Shown: in pieces, positions 1-8,970 of the stretch
How positions within the stretch are numbered: position 1 is the stretch's first letter
Layout: each line of letters starts with the position of its first letter
Assembly (NCBI GenBank): GCA_011390335.1
Contig: JAABSO010000035.1
Span: 1 to 44,286 of the forward strand
Reading direction: 5' to 3'
DNA length: 44,286 nucleotides
Origin: Desulfotignum sp.
GTDB lineage: Bacteria > Desulfobacterota > Desulfobacteria > Desulfobacterales > Desulfobacteraceae
The notes under the pieces: generated by a model
What the model was told of the DNA's origin: nothing
Seen by the model: the letters and a program-made list of their open reading frames with translations, nothing else
Databases searched by the model: none
Position numbers and translations under genes: made by a program

Positions 1-3000
1 GAGCCGGTGCCAGACGTCAACAGCGGTTTCCACCCGGTCCAACTCTTCGAGCAGCCGGGCTTTTTTGGGCAGCAGTTCCAGATATTTCAGCCTGAAATAT
101 TCCCTTTTCTGCTCCACCTGTTCCAGGTAAAGATCGTCTGCAAAAAAATCACCCCGGTATAACAACAAAGCCCTGTCATAATATGCAAGGGCCTGTTCAT
201 AACGCATGGAGGCTTCATGGCGGCCGGCGGTCTCTGCATAAGCGGTGAACATGCCGGTATCCAGGCAGACCAGGTCCGGATCCAGAGAAACAAGCCCGGC
301 TTTCTGGCGGATGTAGGAATAACCGAAGATGGGGTGGGGGACAGGCTCCAAAGCTTTGCGAACCCGGTGCAGATTGGTCTTGAAGTTTTTCTCCCCGGCC
401 GCTGCTGCGGTATCCGGCCACAGGTCGTTCACCAGGATCTCTTTGGGAATATCCTGCAATCCTCTGAGCACCAGAGATTTGAGCAGCATCAATGGTTTCT
501 GCCCACCAAACCGGTCCTGGTCCAGGGGGTCAGACCCCAGATAGAGTTCAAAATGTCCCAGGGCGTTGATTTTCAGCAGGGGCAGCAGGGCGTTGTAAAT
601 CGGGCGCAACCGGCGCACTGCGGTATTCTTGTCCCGGGGGTTCAATACGGCCAGTACGTCATCCATTGCTGTTTGAATGATTCGGGGCGGGCAGGCGTCC
701 ATCAGTGATTTATGGTAGGCGGCATCGGATATTTTCCCACCTGATGCGGCATGGATTACCAGGCAGGATGCGATCATCAGGGGGGCTGCCGTGGGAAAAA
801 ACAGGTACCGGCCGGCCATCGCTTTTTCCAGGCCTTTTTCCATCATTGTCAGCCCCTCAGTTTTTTGATCGCGCCTCCAGAGTGTCAGCCCAAGGCCAAG
901 GCAGGCTTCGGTATGAATGAGGTCAAAGGCGGTGATTTTAAAAAAATCGAGAACCTCCACAAAATCGGTTTCTGCCTGGTCCAGATCATTGGTTTCAAAA
1001 TGAATCATGCCGGCCAGATGCCGGGTGAGAAAATGCTGGATACGGCCTTTTTTTTCCGGATCAAACTCTTTGAGTGCCAGTTGGATAAAAGTTTTGGCCC
1101 TGTCATATCTGTGTTCATGAAAACAGGAAAAGGCATTGATCCGATGGGAAAGACCCGTGTAGAAATTGTTTCCCTCCAGAACCGCAAAATCGTTCAGGTG
1201 ATCCGCCAGGGCACGGGCATCCGCAAATTGCCCGGTGTAGACAAAATACAGGGCCTTGACCTCCACAAAGCCCGGATAGAGAAAAATCAGGCCGAAGGTA
1301 TCAATATCGTTTTCAGACAGTTCCAGCAGGTGGCGGGCCTCTTCGAATTGTCGGGTCTGCAGTGCAAAGTTGATATCAACAATGCGTTTCAATGCCCGGT
1401 ATTCCGGGTTCAATCCTTCACGGGTCATCCGGCTGATCCGGTTGAGGGTCTGGCTGGCCAGGGACAAATCTCCGGTTTGGACATATGCATAGGTTATGAT
1501 GATCAGGGCATTGAGGGCAATTGTCTGATCATCGATCTGCTGTGCCATCAGCACGGCATTCCGGCAGGCAGACAACCCGTTTTTGAAGTTGGCATAGCCC
1601 GCGATATACCCAAGGCCGATCTGCTGGAGCAGCAAAGCCCTGGCCCAGGGATACCGCTGGGTTGCATGGATGGATACAAGAAGCTGCTCGCCTTTGTGAA
1701 TCCAGTTTGTCACCACTGCGGCAGGCTCCCGGATAAAGACGGTCGCTTCGATGAGGTAACCGATGGTCAGCAGCATCCCTTTGGTGTCCCGGGTGTTTTC
1801 AAACATCTCCAGGGCAGCCCGGAACCGCTGGATGTTTTTCTTTCCACCTTTAATCCGCCGGACAAGGGCGGAAAAAAAGAGCAGCCAGGGGTCCTGTTCA
1901 ATCCGGTCAAAAGGCAGCTGGTGTATCCATTCTTCCAGTGCCGGTATCCTGCCTGTGATAATACATTCCGTCCCCCTGGCCTTGATGATCCGGATGATGT
2001 CATCAAAGGCCCGGGCTCTGACAAAACAGGGGATGGCTGCTACAGGGTCACGTTTTTCCCAGAACACCCTGCCGATCACCTGGTTGAGCTGTTCAAGGTG
2101 GTCTTTGCCTTTGGATTTGACAAGCTGGTCAACCAGAAATTCCCTGAACAGCTGGTGGTATGTGAACCGGGGGGGCTGGCTGCCGGTTTCGATGCGCTGG
2201 ATGAACAGATGCCTTTTTTCAAGTTCGGTCAGGATGGCCAGCATCCGGTCCGGTCCCTGGCCGGGGTGCCGGCCGTCGTCAAAGGTGCGGCTGACCACAT
2301 CCGGATCGATGCGGTCCATCACTGAGGTATGGAGCAGAAATCCTTGAATGAATGCAGGAAGCGTGTGGAATATTTCCCGGGAGAAATAATTGAACAGGTC
2401 GGTGGACAGATGGACCGGTATTTTCATGGAATCGTTGAACTGTCGGATGGACTGGGCTGCCAGTGTCACACCGCCGGCCCATCCGCCGGTGATTTCCTGG
2501 ATTTTTTGTGCGTGACCCGCGATGAGGGGATTGGTGTTTGACAAAAATGACCGGGTTTCCTCCAGGGTAAAGGACAGATCGTCATTGTGGATGGTGAACA
2601 GATCTTTGGTCATCTTAAGCCGCACATAGTCGAAAGGCGGCCGGGTCCGGGACAGAATGAACAGCTTCAGGTTCCTGAAGTGCTGCAGGGTCAGACCATG
2701 TATGAGTTTGAATCCGTGCCGGTTTTCTTTGAGATTTTCAAAATCATCCAGCACGATGCACACCTTGCCGGGCAATTCCTGGATCAGCATGGACAGGGAG
2801 TCAAGATGCCGGGCAATCCCCTTTTCAACCCCCAGAATACCGGGTGAAAAAGCGATGCCGGCCTCTGATTGTGTTTCTTCCACCCATTGGCCCATGGACC
2901 GGAAGAGTCGGTCAAACAGTTTTGCCGGGGCATTGTCCTGTTCAGACAGGGAAAACCACAGCACCGGACAGGGGGTCTGGCGCAAAAACGATGCCGCCAG

Positions 3001-3132
3001 CGTGGTTTTGCCCTGGGCCGCCTGACCGGTGATCAGGATGTTCTGTACCGGTTCGTGGGCTTCCAGCAGATTGAAAAGCCGTTTTCGGATGACGGGATCC
3101 GGAATATGGGGGGGTGTGCAGCGGTGAACCAT
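1..3132 (-). CDS. MalT-like ATPase/TPR transcriptional regulator with SARP/BTAD-type end (3' end outside window)
   Basis: The minus-strand frame is open from an ATG at 3132 to the window edge, giving at least 1044 residues. Seen: a Walker A motif GQAAQGKTT at about residues 36-44, a Walker B-like VLDDFE near 125, then an ATPase region of the MalT/STAND type. A long helical, TPR-like middle follows (about 400-830). Near residues 853-940 lies a winged-helix segment with LLKSLVLRG, LWPD and HRVRKALEP, the pattern of SARP/BTAD regulators, and after it a bacterial transcriptional-activator (TPR) segment cut by the edge. STAND regulators of this kind bind ATP and a ligand or protein and then activate transcription (family knowledge). 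The start lies 18 bp after the response-regulator stop, with AAAGG upstream, so it is the last gene of the signalling operon seen here. Plus-strand open frames over this gene are shadows. The ligand is unknown. Confidence 0.82.
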   Translation of the reverse strand, partial: MVHRCTPPHIPDPVIRKRLFNLLEAHEPVQNILITGQAAQGKTTLAASFLRQTPCPVLWFSLSEQDNAPAKLFDRLFRSMGQWVEETQSEAGIAFSPGILGVEKGIARHLDSLSMLIQELPGKVCIVLDDFENLKENRHGFKLIHGLTLQHFRNLKLFILSRTRPPFDYVRLKMTKDLFTIHNDDLSFTLEETRSFLSNTNPLIAGHAQKIQEITGGWAGGVTLAAQSIRQFNDSMKIPVHLSTDLFNYFSREIFHTLPAFIQGFLLHTSVMDRIDPDVVSRTFDDGRHPGQGPDRMLAILTELEKRHLFIQRIETGSQPPRFTYHQLFREFLVDQLVKSKGKDHLEQLNQVIGRVFWEKRDPVAAIPCFVRARAFDDIIRIIKARGTECIITGRIPALEEWIHQLPFDRIEQDPWLLFFSALVRRIKGGKKNIQRFRAALEMFENTRDTKGMLLTIGYLIEATVFIREPAAVVTNWIHKGEQLLVSIHATQRYPWARALLLQQIGLGYIAGYANFKNGLSACRNAVLMAQQIDDQTIALNALIIITYAYVQTGDLSLASQTLNRISRMTREGLNPEYRALKRIVDINFALQTRQFEEARHLLELSENDIDTFGLIFLYPGFVEVKALYFVYTGQFADARALADHLNDFAVLEGNNFYTGLSHRINAFSCFHEHRYDRAKTFIQLALKEFDPEKKGRIQHFLTRHLAGMIHFETNDLDQAETDFVEVLDFFKITAFDLIHTEACLGLGLTLWRRDQKTEGLTMMEKGLEKAMAGRYLFFPTAAPLMIASCLVIHAASGGKISDAAYHKSLMDACPPRIIQTAMDDVLAVLNPRDKNTAVRRLRPIYNALLPLLKINALGHFELYLGSDPLDQDRFGGQKPLMLLKSLVLRGLQDIPKEILVNDLWPDTAAAAGEKNFKTNLHRVRKALEPVPHPIFGYSYIRQKAGLVSLDPDLVCLDTGMFTAYAETAGRHEASMRYEQALAYYDRALLLYRGDFFADDLYLEQVEQKREYFRLKYLELLPKKARLLEELDRVETAVDVWHRL

Positions 3133-3150
3133 GTCTGGGACCTTTTTTTG

Positions 3151-3855
3151 TTACACCGGTGACGGTTCCGGGAAAAAGGCGGCGATTTTTTCCATGCCGG
3201 CCATTTGAAATATTTTTATATAGTTATAGGGAAGTGCGCTGAACACAATGGCAATACCTGATTTTTCAATGGGCGTCAGCTGTTCCATCAGCAGGGATAT
3301 CCCGGAACTGTCAATGGAAAAACTGTCTTCGAACGTCAATACCACCTTTGAAATGTCCTGAAGCGTTGCCGTATCCAGGCAGGATCCCCACAGGGGTGCG
3401 GCCGGAGCGGACAATCTTCCGCGCAGCGTTAGTTCCAGGGTACCGCCGGAGGGCGGATGGGAAACCTTCATATCAAATGGAAGATGTCCGGCCCTCTGCC
3501 GGCGTTTTTCCGCACGGCAGAGGGCGGCATTCAGGGCATCCCTTTCCACGGGTTTGTTGATGAAATCCGAAGCCCCGAGATCCAGTGCCCGAAGGGCTTT
3601 TTCCATGTCCCCGTGCCCGGTGATGACCACTACCTCCGGAGACAGGTCCATCTTCCGGATCCGGTCCAGGACCTCAAGCCCGTCCATGCCGGGCATTTTG
3701 ATGTCGGTGAACACCAAGTCCGGCTGCACTTTCCGGCACAGGGAAAGGCCGGTTTCTCCATCTTCAGCAATGTGAACATCATATCCATATGCGGTCAAAA
3801 AGAGCTTGAACATGGACAGGGTCGGTTTTTCATCATCGATAACAATTATTTTCAT
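3151..3855 (-). CDS. Response regulator: CheY-like receiver + C-terminal STAS domain
   Basis: The protein has 234 residues. Residues 1-120 are a receiver: acidic pair IDDE at the N-terminus, phospho-acceptor Asp in VFTDIKMPGMDG (about 51), a Thr in VVITGHG, and Lys in FINKPVE. The remainder is not a DNA-binding domain. Residues about 135-230 read like an anti-sigma-antagonist (STAS) domain, with a predicted strand, then SIDSSGISLL, the conserved Ser site of STAS proteins. STAS domains act by protein-protein contacts, often controlled by Ser phosphorylation (family knowledge). It overlaps the kinase gene by 23 bp and lies just upstream of the MalT-like regulator, so a likely job is to pass the kinase signal to that regulator or to an unseen partner; this is inference. 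Confidence 0.85.
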   Translation of the reverse strand: MKIIVIDDEKPTLSMFKLFLTAYGYDVHIAEDGETGLSLCRKVQPDLVFTDIKMPGMDGLEVLDRIRKMDLSPEVVVITGHGDMEKALRALDLGASDFINKPVERDALNAALCRAEKRRQRAGHLPFDMKVSHPPSGGTLELTLRGRLSAPAAPLWGSCLDTATLQDISKVVLTFEDSFSIDSSGISLLMEQLTPIEKSGIAIVFSALPYNYIKIFQMAGMEKIAAFFPEPSPV

Positions 3856-5722
3856 TCTCCGCTCCTTGGTGGTGTGCCGGAAAAATAATCTGAAAACAGG
3901 TGCCTTTCCCCGGGGTGCTTTTCACCGAAATGGTGCCGTTATAGTCTTTGACGATTCCCTGGATGATGGGCAGGCCCAGTCCAAGTCCTTCCCCCATCTC
4001 CTTGGTTGTATAGAAGGATTCGAAAATACTGTCCATCCGTTCCGGTGCAATGCCGGTGCCATTGTCGGTAATTTCCAGGACTGCATTGCGGTGGTCTGAA
4101 AAGGTATGAATCAGGATATGCCCTTTTTGATCATCTGTCGTGGTTTCAATTTTTTCATTGATGGCATCCCTGGCATTGGTTACCAGATTGAAAATCACCT
4201 GTTCTATCCGGTTGTGATGTGCCAGAACCCTGGAAAGACAGGTGTCCAGATTCAGTACCAGTGCGATATTCTGAAGCGCTATCTGGCGGCCGATGATTTT
4301 GTTGACAGAGTGAACGCAGTCGTTGATGCTGATAATTTCACTTGTAAAGCCGGTTTTTCTGGAAAATGTTTTCAGCCGGCCCACGATTTCCGCAGCCCGG
4401 GTGACCTGGGTACTGATCTGCGTGAGTACCATGTACAGGTCATCCTTGTCCACAGGCCGGTTTTTCTCGTGCATCATGCACAGGTATTCACTGCCCATTT
4501 TGATTGCGTTCAGGGGCTGGCTTATTTCATGGGCAATCCCGGCGGACATCTTTTCCAGGTTGGCCATTTTGCTGGCCTGAATCAGCTGGGAATCCTTTTC
4601 CACCAGTTCGGATATGTCGGTGGTCCCAACGATGATCACATCTTCATCCCGGTATTTTGAGGGACTGGTATGGATGTTGACAAAAACGCTGGTTCCGTCT
4701 TTTTTGCAGAACGCTGCTTTGGAGCTGCCGATCATGGCCTGACCCTGTTCCGGTTCGATGGAAAAATGATCTTGACCGCGTTTGGCAAGATCGAACAGTT
4801 TCATCCCGATAAGCTCCTGAAGCTCATATCCGAAAAGTTCAATGGCATTGGGGTTGGCATCCAGGATCTTAAAAGAGGTTTTTTCCACCACAAATATGGG
4901 ATTGGGGCCGCTTTTGAAAAGAGAGCGGTATTTTTTCTGGGACTCTTTGAGCCGGTCTGTGGACTCTTTGAGCTGACAGGTCATTTTGATGAAAGAATCG
5001 GTCAATCTGGCGATATCATCTTCTTTTTCAGGGGACCCGGGAGGCAGAATTTTGGCAGATCCTTTATCAGGCAGGATATTGAAATCCCCTTTGGTGATCT
5101 GGTCGGTGTAGCGGATCAACGAGGAGATGGGCTTGGTTATGTGCAGTGCCAGCCGATGGCTTAAAAAAAAGAAAATAATGGTAATTACGGAAAGAAAGCT
5201 CAAAAAAATCAGCCGCAGTTTGCCAATCAGGCTTTCGATATGTTTTTTGTCCAGACCGACATGGACTGCTCCAATGGTATAAATACCTTCTTTCACCGGT
5301 ACGCTGACATGAAACACGGAATATCCGTGCTGGTCCAATGAATCGATGAACAAAAGGTCGGGATTCCGTTGCTGGACCACCTCTCTGATACCGGGGAAAA
5401 ATCCCGTGGTAAAGGTGTGTCCCAGTATCTGTCCATCTTTGTCGGAAATGACCAGGTAATAGACAAAATCCTTTCGGTTTCCCAGGCGGGCATCATAGGC
5501 GATGGCAGTGAGCTCGACCCGGTTTTCGGTAAGAATAAACACCCTGGCGCTGTCGGCAATACTCTGGGCAATGCCCACCCCTCTGTCTTTCAATCCGCTG
5601 GTCAGGCTCGATATCAAAAGCGCCCTTGTGAACAAGGCGATGAGTACACTGACCAGCAGAACAAATCCCAGACATGAGAAAAAGATTTTGTTTTTTAGTG
5701 TCAGGTGGTTGAAAAAAGTCAT
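3833..5722 (-). CDS. Membrane sensor histidine kinase (HAMP-PAS-HisKA-HATPase)
   Basis: The protein has 629 residues. There is a membrane segment at about 12-33, an extracytoplasmic sensor region of some 130 residues, a second membrane segment at about 168-188, HAMP, PAS (about 263-375), and the transmitter. The H-box is AGIAHEISQPLN with His near 400, the N-box is NLVTNARDAI, and G-boxes are DNGTGI and GLGLGLP. Its ATG overlaps the TGA of the lipoprotein gene (ATGA), so the two are translationally coupled. A kinase coupled to a periplasmic-binding lipoprotein suggests that the lipoprotein presents ligand to the sensor domain, as in other binding-protein-dependent kinases; this is inference. 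The partner regulator is the overlapping receiver-STAS gene downstream. Confidence 0.92.
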   Translation of the reverse strand: MTFFNHLTLKNKIFFSCLGFVLLVSVLIALFTRALLISSLTSGLKDRGVGIAQSIADSARVFILTENRVELTAIAYDARLGNRKDFVYYLVISDKDGQILGHTFTTGFFPGIREVVQQRNPDLLFIDSLDQHGYSVFHVSVPVKEGIYTIGAVHVGLDKKHIESLIGKLRLIFLSFLSVITIIFFFLSHRLALHITKPISSLIRYTDQITKGDFNILPDKGSAKILPPGSPEKEDDIARLTDSFIKMTCQLKESTDRLKESQKKYRSLFKSGPNPIFVVEKTSFKILDANPNAIELFGYELQELIGMKLFDLAKRGQDHFSIEPEQGQAMIGSSKAAFCKKDGTSVFVNIHTSPSKYRDEDVIIVGTTDISELVEKDSQLIQASKMANLEKMSAGIAHEISQPLNAIKMGSEYLCMMHEKNRPVDKDDLYMVLTQISTQVTRAAEIVGRLKTFSRKTGFTSEIISINDCVHSVNKIIGRQIALQNIALVLNLDTCLSRVLAHHNRIEQVIFNLVTNARDAINEKIETTTDDQKGHILIHTFSDHRNAVLEITDNGTGIAPERMDSIFESFYTTKEMGEGLGLGLPIIQGIVKDYNGTISVKSTPGKGTCFQIIFPAHHQGAENENNCYR

Positions 5723-6912
5723 TTGATCAGCACCAGATCGCCGTCTTTGATCACAGTCAGATAAACATGATTCAGCCCCTGGTATTTTCTGGTCCCGAAA
5801 GACACCGGATTCCGAATTCCCGGATCGTAATCGTCCATGGATGCAATGGCCTGGAGAAACTGATTCCGCGTCAGGTTCCTGCCGGCCCGTTTGAGCCCTT
5901 CACAGAGTATTCTGGCATTCAGATATCCTTCCAGACCGACAAAACTGGGCCGGGTTTCAGGATAATAGGATGCCAGCAAGCGGACATATTCTGCAACACC
6001 CGGAAGCGGAGGATTTTTCGTGTCCAGGGTCGGCGGGGGAACCACCTGGGAGACAATCACGCCCTCACCGTCATTTCCCAGCCGCCTTGCCAGCTCTTTT
6101 GAGCCAACAAAGGAAACATTGTGAAACAGCGGGGAAAACCCCTGGTACCTGGCCAAAACAATGAATTTGGCACAGGGATCATAGGTTCCGATCATGACCA
6201 CTGCCTGGGCCCGGGATGCCATGATTTTTTCGAGTCCGACCTCCACATCCAGGGTGCCCCTGACATAAGACCCCTTGGCCACGGGTATCAGGCCGTATTT
6301 TTTCAGAGCGAGTTCCGTCCCCCGCAATCCGTCAAATCCGTATTCATCATACTGGTAGAATACCGCCACCCGGTCAAACCCTTTGGTCTGGACCATGTAA
6401 TCCACCGCTGTCTGGGTTTCCTGGTAATAGGATGCCCGGATGTTGATCAGGTAGGGAGTGACAGGCGATCTCAACCGGTTGGCACCGGTAAACATACCCA
6501 CCAGCGGGATCTTTGCTTCATTTACCAGGGGAATGATCCGGACGGTGGTGGGGGTGCCCACATAGCAGAACAGGGCAAAAACATCCTCTTCCAGGATCAG
6601 TTTCTGGGTATTGTACAGGCACCGGGTGGGATCATATCCATCATCCAGGGCAGTCAAACGGATCTTCCGGCCATGGATGCCCCCCTGGTTGTTGATGTGA
6701 AGGATATAGGACATGGCACCCTGGAGCATCTGGGTGCCCAGGTATCCGGCATGCCCTTTCAGTGCCAGAGAGGAGCCTATCTGGATCTCATCTGCTGTTA
6801 CGCCGCTGGAATCGTCTGACACCAGTTTGGTTTGGGGTGGGGCGGTGCAGGAAAAACCGGCGGACATGCAGCAGAACAGGAGCAGAAATGTCAAGTACCG
6901 GGCAGGGTTCAT
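5719..6912 (-). CDS. LivK-like periplasmic ligand-binding lipoprotein (Peripla_BP_6 type)
   Basis: The protein has 397 residues. It starts with a hydrophobic signal sequence ending SAGFSC, so Cys22 is a probable lipidation site, although Phe at -2 makes the lipobox imperfect. The mature part begins VTADEIQIGSSLALKG and carries the type I binding-protein features of branched-chain amino acid/amide receptors, including GIHGRKIRLTALDDGYDP and FCYVGTPT. No permease or ATPase genes accompany it. It is instead coupled by ATGA overlaps to a short ORF before it and a histidine kinase after it, which points to a sensing rather than an uptake role (inference). The ligand cannot be read from the sequence; amino acids, amides or urea are common for the family. 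Confidence 0.88.
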   Translation of the reverse strand: MNPARYLTFLLLFCCMSAGFSCTAPPQTKLVSDDSSGVTADEIQIGSSLALKGHAGYLGTQMLQGAMSYILHINNQGGIHGRKIRLTALDDGYDPTRCLYNTQKLILEEDVFALFCYVGTPTTVRIIPLVNEAKIPLVGMFTGANRLRSPVTPYLINIRASYYQETQTAVDYMVQTKGFDRVAVFYQYDEYGFDGLRGTELALKKYGLIPVAKGSYVRGTLDVEVGLEKIMASRAQAVVMIGTYDPCAKFIVLARYQGFSPLFHNVSFVGSKELARRLGNDGEGVIVSQVVPPPTLDTKNPPLPGVAEYVRLLASYYPETRPSFVGLEGYLNARILCEGLKRAGRNLTRNQFLQAIASMDDYDPGIRNPVSFGTRKYQGLNHVYLTVIKDGDLVLIK

Positions 6913-7076
6913 GTTACAATGTCTCCCATAACCGTGATTTTTGCGTTGGGCCAGGCATAGTTCACACCGCAGTGGATCTGCTTGGGGGTCATCACCAGAT
7001 AGGTACCGCCGGCTGCCGTGGATTCGGCAACCAGCTTTTCCAGGGTTTTGATAGTCCTGTCATACGGTAAAACCAT
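6909..7076 (-). CDS. Short conserved-looking ORF at head of the signalling operon
   Basis: This is a 55-residue frame starting at the ATG at 7076, chosen because GGGGTG lies 9 bases upstream; an upstream ATG at 7097 would give 62 residues. It ends in a TGA that overlaps the ATG of the LivK-like gene (ATGA), the same coupling used by the next pair of genes. The sequence (starting MVLPYDRTIKTLEKL, later HCGVNYAWPNAKITVMG) looks protein-like, with one Cys and no membrane segment. I do not recognise the family. It may be a small signalling partner or a fragment of a larger gene; no function is claimed. Confidence 0.5.
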   Translation of the reverse strand: MVLPYDRTIKTLEKLVAESTAAGGTYLVMTPKQIHCGVNYAWPNAKITVMGDIVT

Positions 7077-7323
7077 TATGCATGTCACCCCACCCATTGC
7101 CTCATTGTTGAAAATACAGACGCTGACTGCATGCAGCCGGCCTGGGATCGCATTTCACAGCGGAAAATGATCCGGAATCATCTGCCGTTCTGGTAACCCT
7201 ATCCTGAAGCACACTTTTTTGGGATTGTCAATTTTTATCTGGAACAATTGGGGCTGCCCCTCTGAAATCATACAGGTAAGACATATGATAAAAAAATGCG
7301 GTTTTGCTGCACAACATTGTCCA

Positions 7324-7351
7324 TTGACTTGTAGCCAGGCAGGCTTATATT
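7324..7351 (+). promoter_or_regulatory. Candidate sigma-70 promoter for the small membrane protein gene
   Basis: TTGACT at 7324-7329 and TATATT at 7346-7351 are separated by 16 bp, in the 321-bp divergent region 7098-7418. Transcription would start near 7358, about 60 bases before the ATG at 7419. Nothing else convincing is seen in this gap apart from a small GGGGC/GCCCC palindrome at 7250-7260. Confidence 0.4.
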
Positions 7352-7418
7352 TCACATAACAGGCCCTGATGATACAGTGTGTCAAGGTCTTTTTTAACTG
7401 AAAGATAAGGAGATTTTC

Positions 7419-7631
7419 ATGAAACTTTCATCCTGCATACCCCAGAAAATGTCCAAATTTGCCCTGGGAATGATTCTGGTTGCAGCTGCGCTGGCTATGA
7501 CCGTTGTCAGCTTTACCCTTCTGCCGGTGATCGGGCTGGTGCTGGTGGTGCCGATTCTTGCCCTGGCTGTATATGTTTTCCGGCTGCATCTGAATGACCA
7601 GTGTGAAATTGATCCCTCTGAAGACCGTTAA
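7419..7631 (+). CDS. Small membrane protein
   Basis: The protein has 70 residues and starts at an ATG preceded by a strong site, AAGGAGATTTTC. Residues about 13-55 form two hydrophobic helices separated by a short turn, with charged ends (HLNDQCEIDPSEDR at the C-terminus). I do not recognise a named family; such proteins may be accessory to larger membrane complexes, but nothing here shows which. Its stop overlaps the 3' end of the convergent corA gene by 4 bp. Confidence 0.7.
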   Translation: MKLSSCIPQKMSKFALGMILVAAALAMTVVSFTLLPVIGLVLVVPILALAVYVFRLHLNDQCEIDPSEDR

Positions 7632-8692
7632 AACCATCTCTTTTTTTTGAAATAATACAGGGATGCACCTGCGATGGTGACCAGCACCCCCCAGAAGATG
7701 AAATAACTGTATTTGTACTTGAGTTCCGGCAGATATTCGAAATTGGTACCGTATATGCCGGCAATAAAGGTGAGGGGGATGAAAATGGCGGCAAAAATGG
7801 TGAGCACTTTCATAATATCATTCATCTTGTTTGCCACAACCGAGTTGTAGATATTCAACTGGTCGGTTAACATATCCCTGTATGTATCAATGGCTTCTGT
7901 GGCATGAATGATAAGGTCTTCCATGTCTTTGAGAAACGGCAGGGTTTTTTCATGGATCAGATCGTTTTCAAGTTTTGACAGCTGGAAGACCGCTTCTCGG
8001 GCAGGGCGGATCGATTTTCTCAGATAACTGGTTTCCCTTTTGAACAGATGGATTTTTTCCATCACTCCATCGTCTTGTCCTGACAGGATATCTTCTTCAA
8101 GGTCTTCAATCTGATCTCCGATGTGCTCGATGACAGAAATGTAATTTTCCACCACCGTGTCCATGAGCGCATAGGACAGATAGTCGGTTCCGGCCCCCCT
8201 TATTCTTGATTTCTGCCGCCTGATTCTTTCTCTGACAGGATCAAATACATCTCCGGGCCGTTCCTGAAACGTCAGTACAAAGGTATCTGCCAGCACAATA
8301 CTCAACTGCTCATTGACAATCTTCTGCGTGTCTCTGTCGAACCGGATCATTTTCAGAACGATGAAGAGATAGGACCCGTAATCATCTATTTTGGGCCGCT
8401 GGCCGGTATTGAGGATATCTTCCATTACCAGGGGATGCAGATCAAATACCTGGCCGATATTGCCGATGGCCTCTACATCGTGCAGACCGTTGATATTGAT
8501 CCAGGTTACCGACCGGGTCTGTTTATAAGGGGCCCCATCTTTGATGTCCACAAGTTCCTTTTCAACAAGGTTTTTGTCATCATAATCAATCAGGCGCATA
8601 TTTACAGTGTCGACTTTTTGGGTCCCCACAAATATGAGGGCACCCGGACTCTGGCCTTTAGCCTTTTCTCTGTTTTTTAAAAACCGTGCCAT
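7628..8692 (-). CDS. corA: CorA-type magnesium/divalent-cation channel, GTN variant
   Basis: The protein has 354 residues with the CorA plan: an acidic and helical cytoplasmic N-domain and two C-terminal membrane helices, followed by the basic tail KKKRWF. The loop after the first helix reads IYGTNFEYLPEL; the family signature is YGMNF, so Met of the GMN selectivity motif is Thr here. CorA pentamers import Mg2+ (also Co2+ or Ni2+) and are gated by Mg2+ in the cytoplasm. GMN variants occur in the superfamily and can change selectivity, so the ion is uncertain. The start has GGAGGAGCA directly upstream. The gene is divergent from the HAD phosphatase gene. Confidence 0.9.
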   Translation of the reverse strand: MARFLKNREKAKGQSPGALIFVGTQKVDTVNMRLIDYDDKNLVEKELVDIKDGAPYKQTRSVTWININGLHDVEAIGNIGQVFDLHPLVMEDILNTGQRPKIDDYGSYLFIVLKMIRFDRDTQKIVNEQLSIVLADTFVLTFQERPGDVFDPVRERIRRQKSRIRGAGTDYLSYALMDTVVENYISVIEHIGDQIEDLEEDILSGQDDGVMEKIHLFKRETSYLRKSIRPAREAVFQLSKLENDLIHEKTLPFLKDMEDLIIHATEAIDTYRDMLTDQLNIYNSVVANKMNDIMKVLTIFAAIFIPLTFIAGIYGTNFEYLPELKYKYSYFIFWGVLVTIAGASLYYFKKKRWF

Positions 8693-8719
8693 TGCTCCTC
8701 CGCTGCAGTTTGGTGGGTC

Positions 8720-8749
8720 ACACCGGCTGTTCTAAAAGGGCGCCGGTGT
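8720..8749 (-). promoter_or_regulatory. Hairpin in the 5' leader of corA
   Basis: Perfect 8-bp arms ACACCGGC and GCCGGTGT enclose 14 bases and lie 28-57 bases before the corA ATG. No T-run follows, so it is not a terminator. It could affect message stability or ion-responsive leader folding; no known Mg riboswitch consensus was recognised. Confidence 0.3.
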
Positions 8750-8970
8750 ATTCACATATTATCACCCAGTTGGATTGTTTCAAAAATTCCACCAAAATAA
8801 AAGGAGATTTTTGTGGCCGGGTTGCCTGCCGTCACAGATGAAAACATTGGCGCCAAAAATGAAACCGCTCCAGCCCTGGAAGACCGTTTGTCAACGCAGA
8901 AGCGATGGTGTATAAGAATGCCTGGTATGAAAGGATATGAAATGATACACAGGACGGCATTTGAGATAAT

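Noticed and set aside
751..2325. 524-codon plus-strand open frame, and others at 217-708 and 2329-3162
   Set aside because: They lie antisense to the MalT-like regulator, which shows clear motifs across the region; the plus frames show none.
7155..7385. 76-codon frame in the same register as the short ORF at 6909, separated by TGA; possible selenoprotein
   Set aside because: The text is not protein-like, no selenocysteine-insertion hairpin was recognised after the TGA, and a promoter lies within it.
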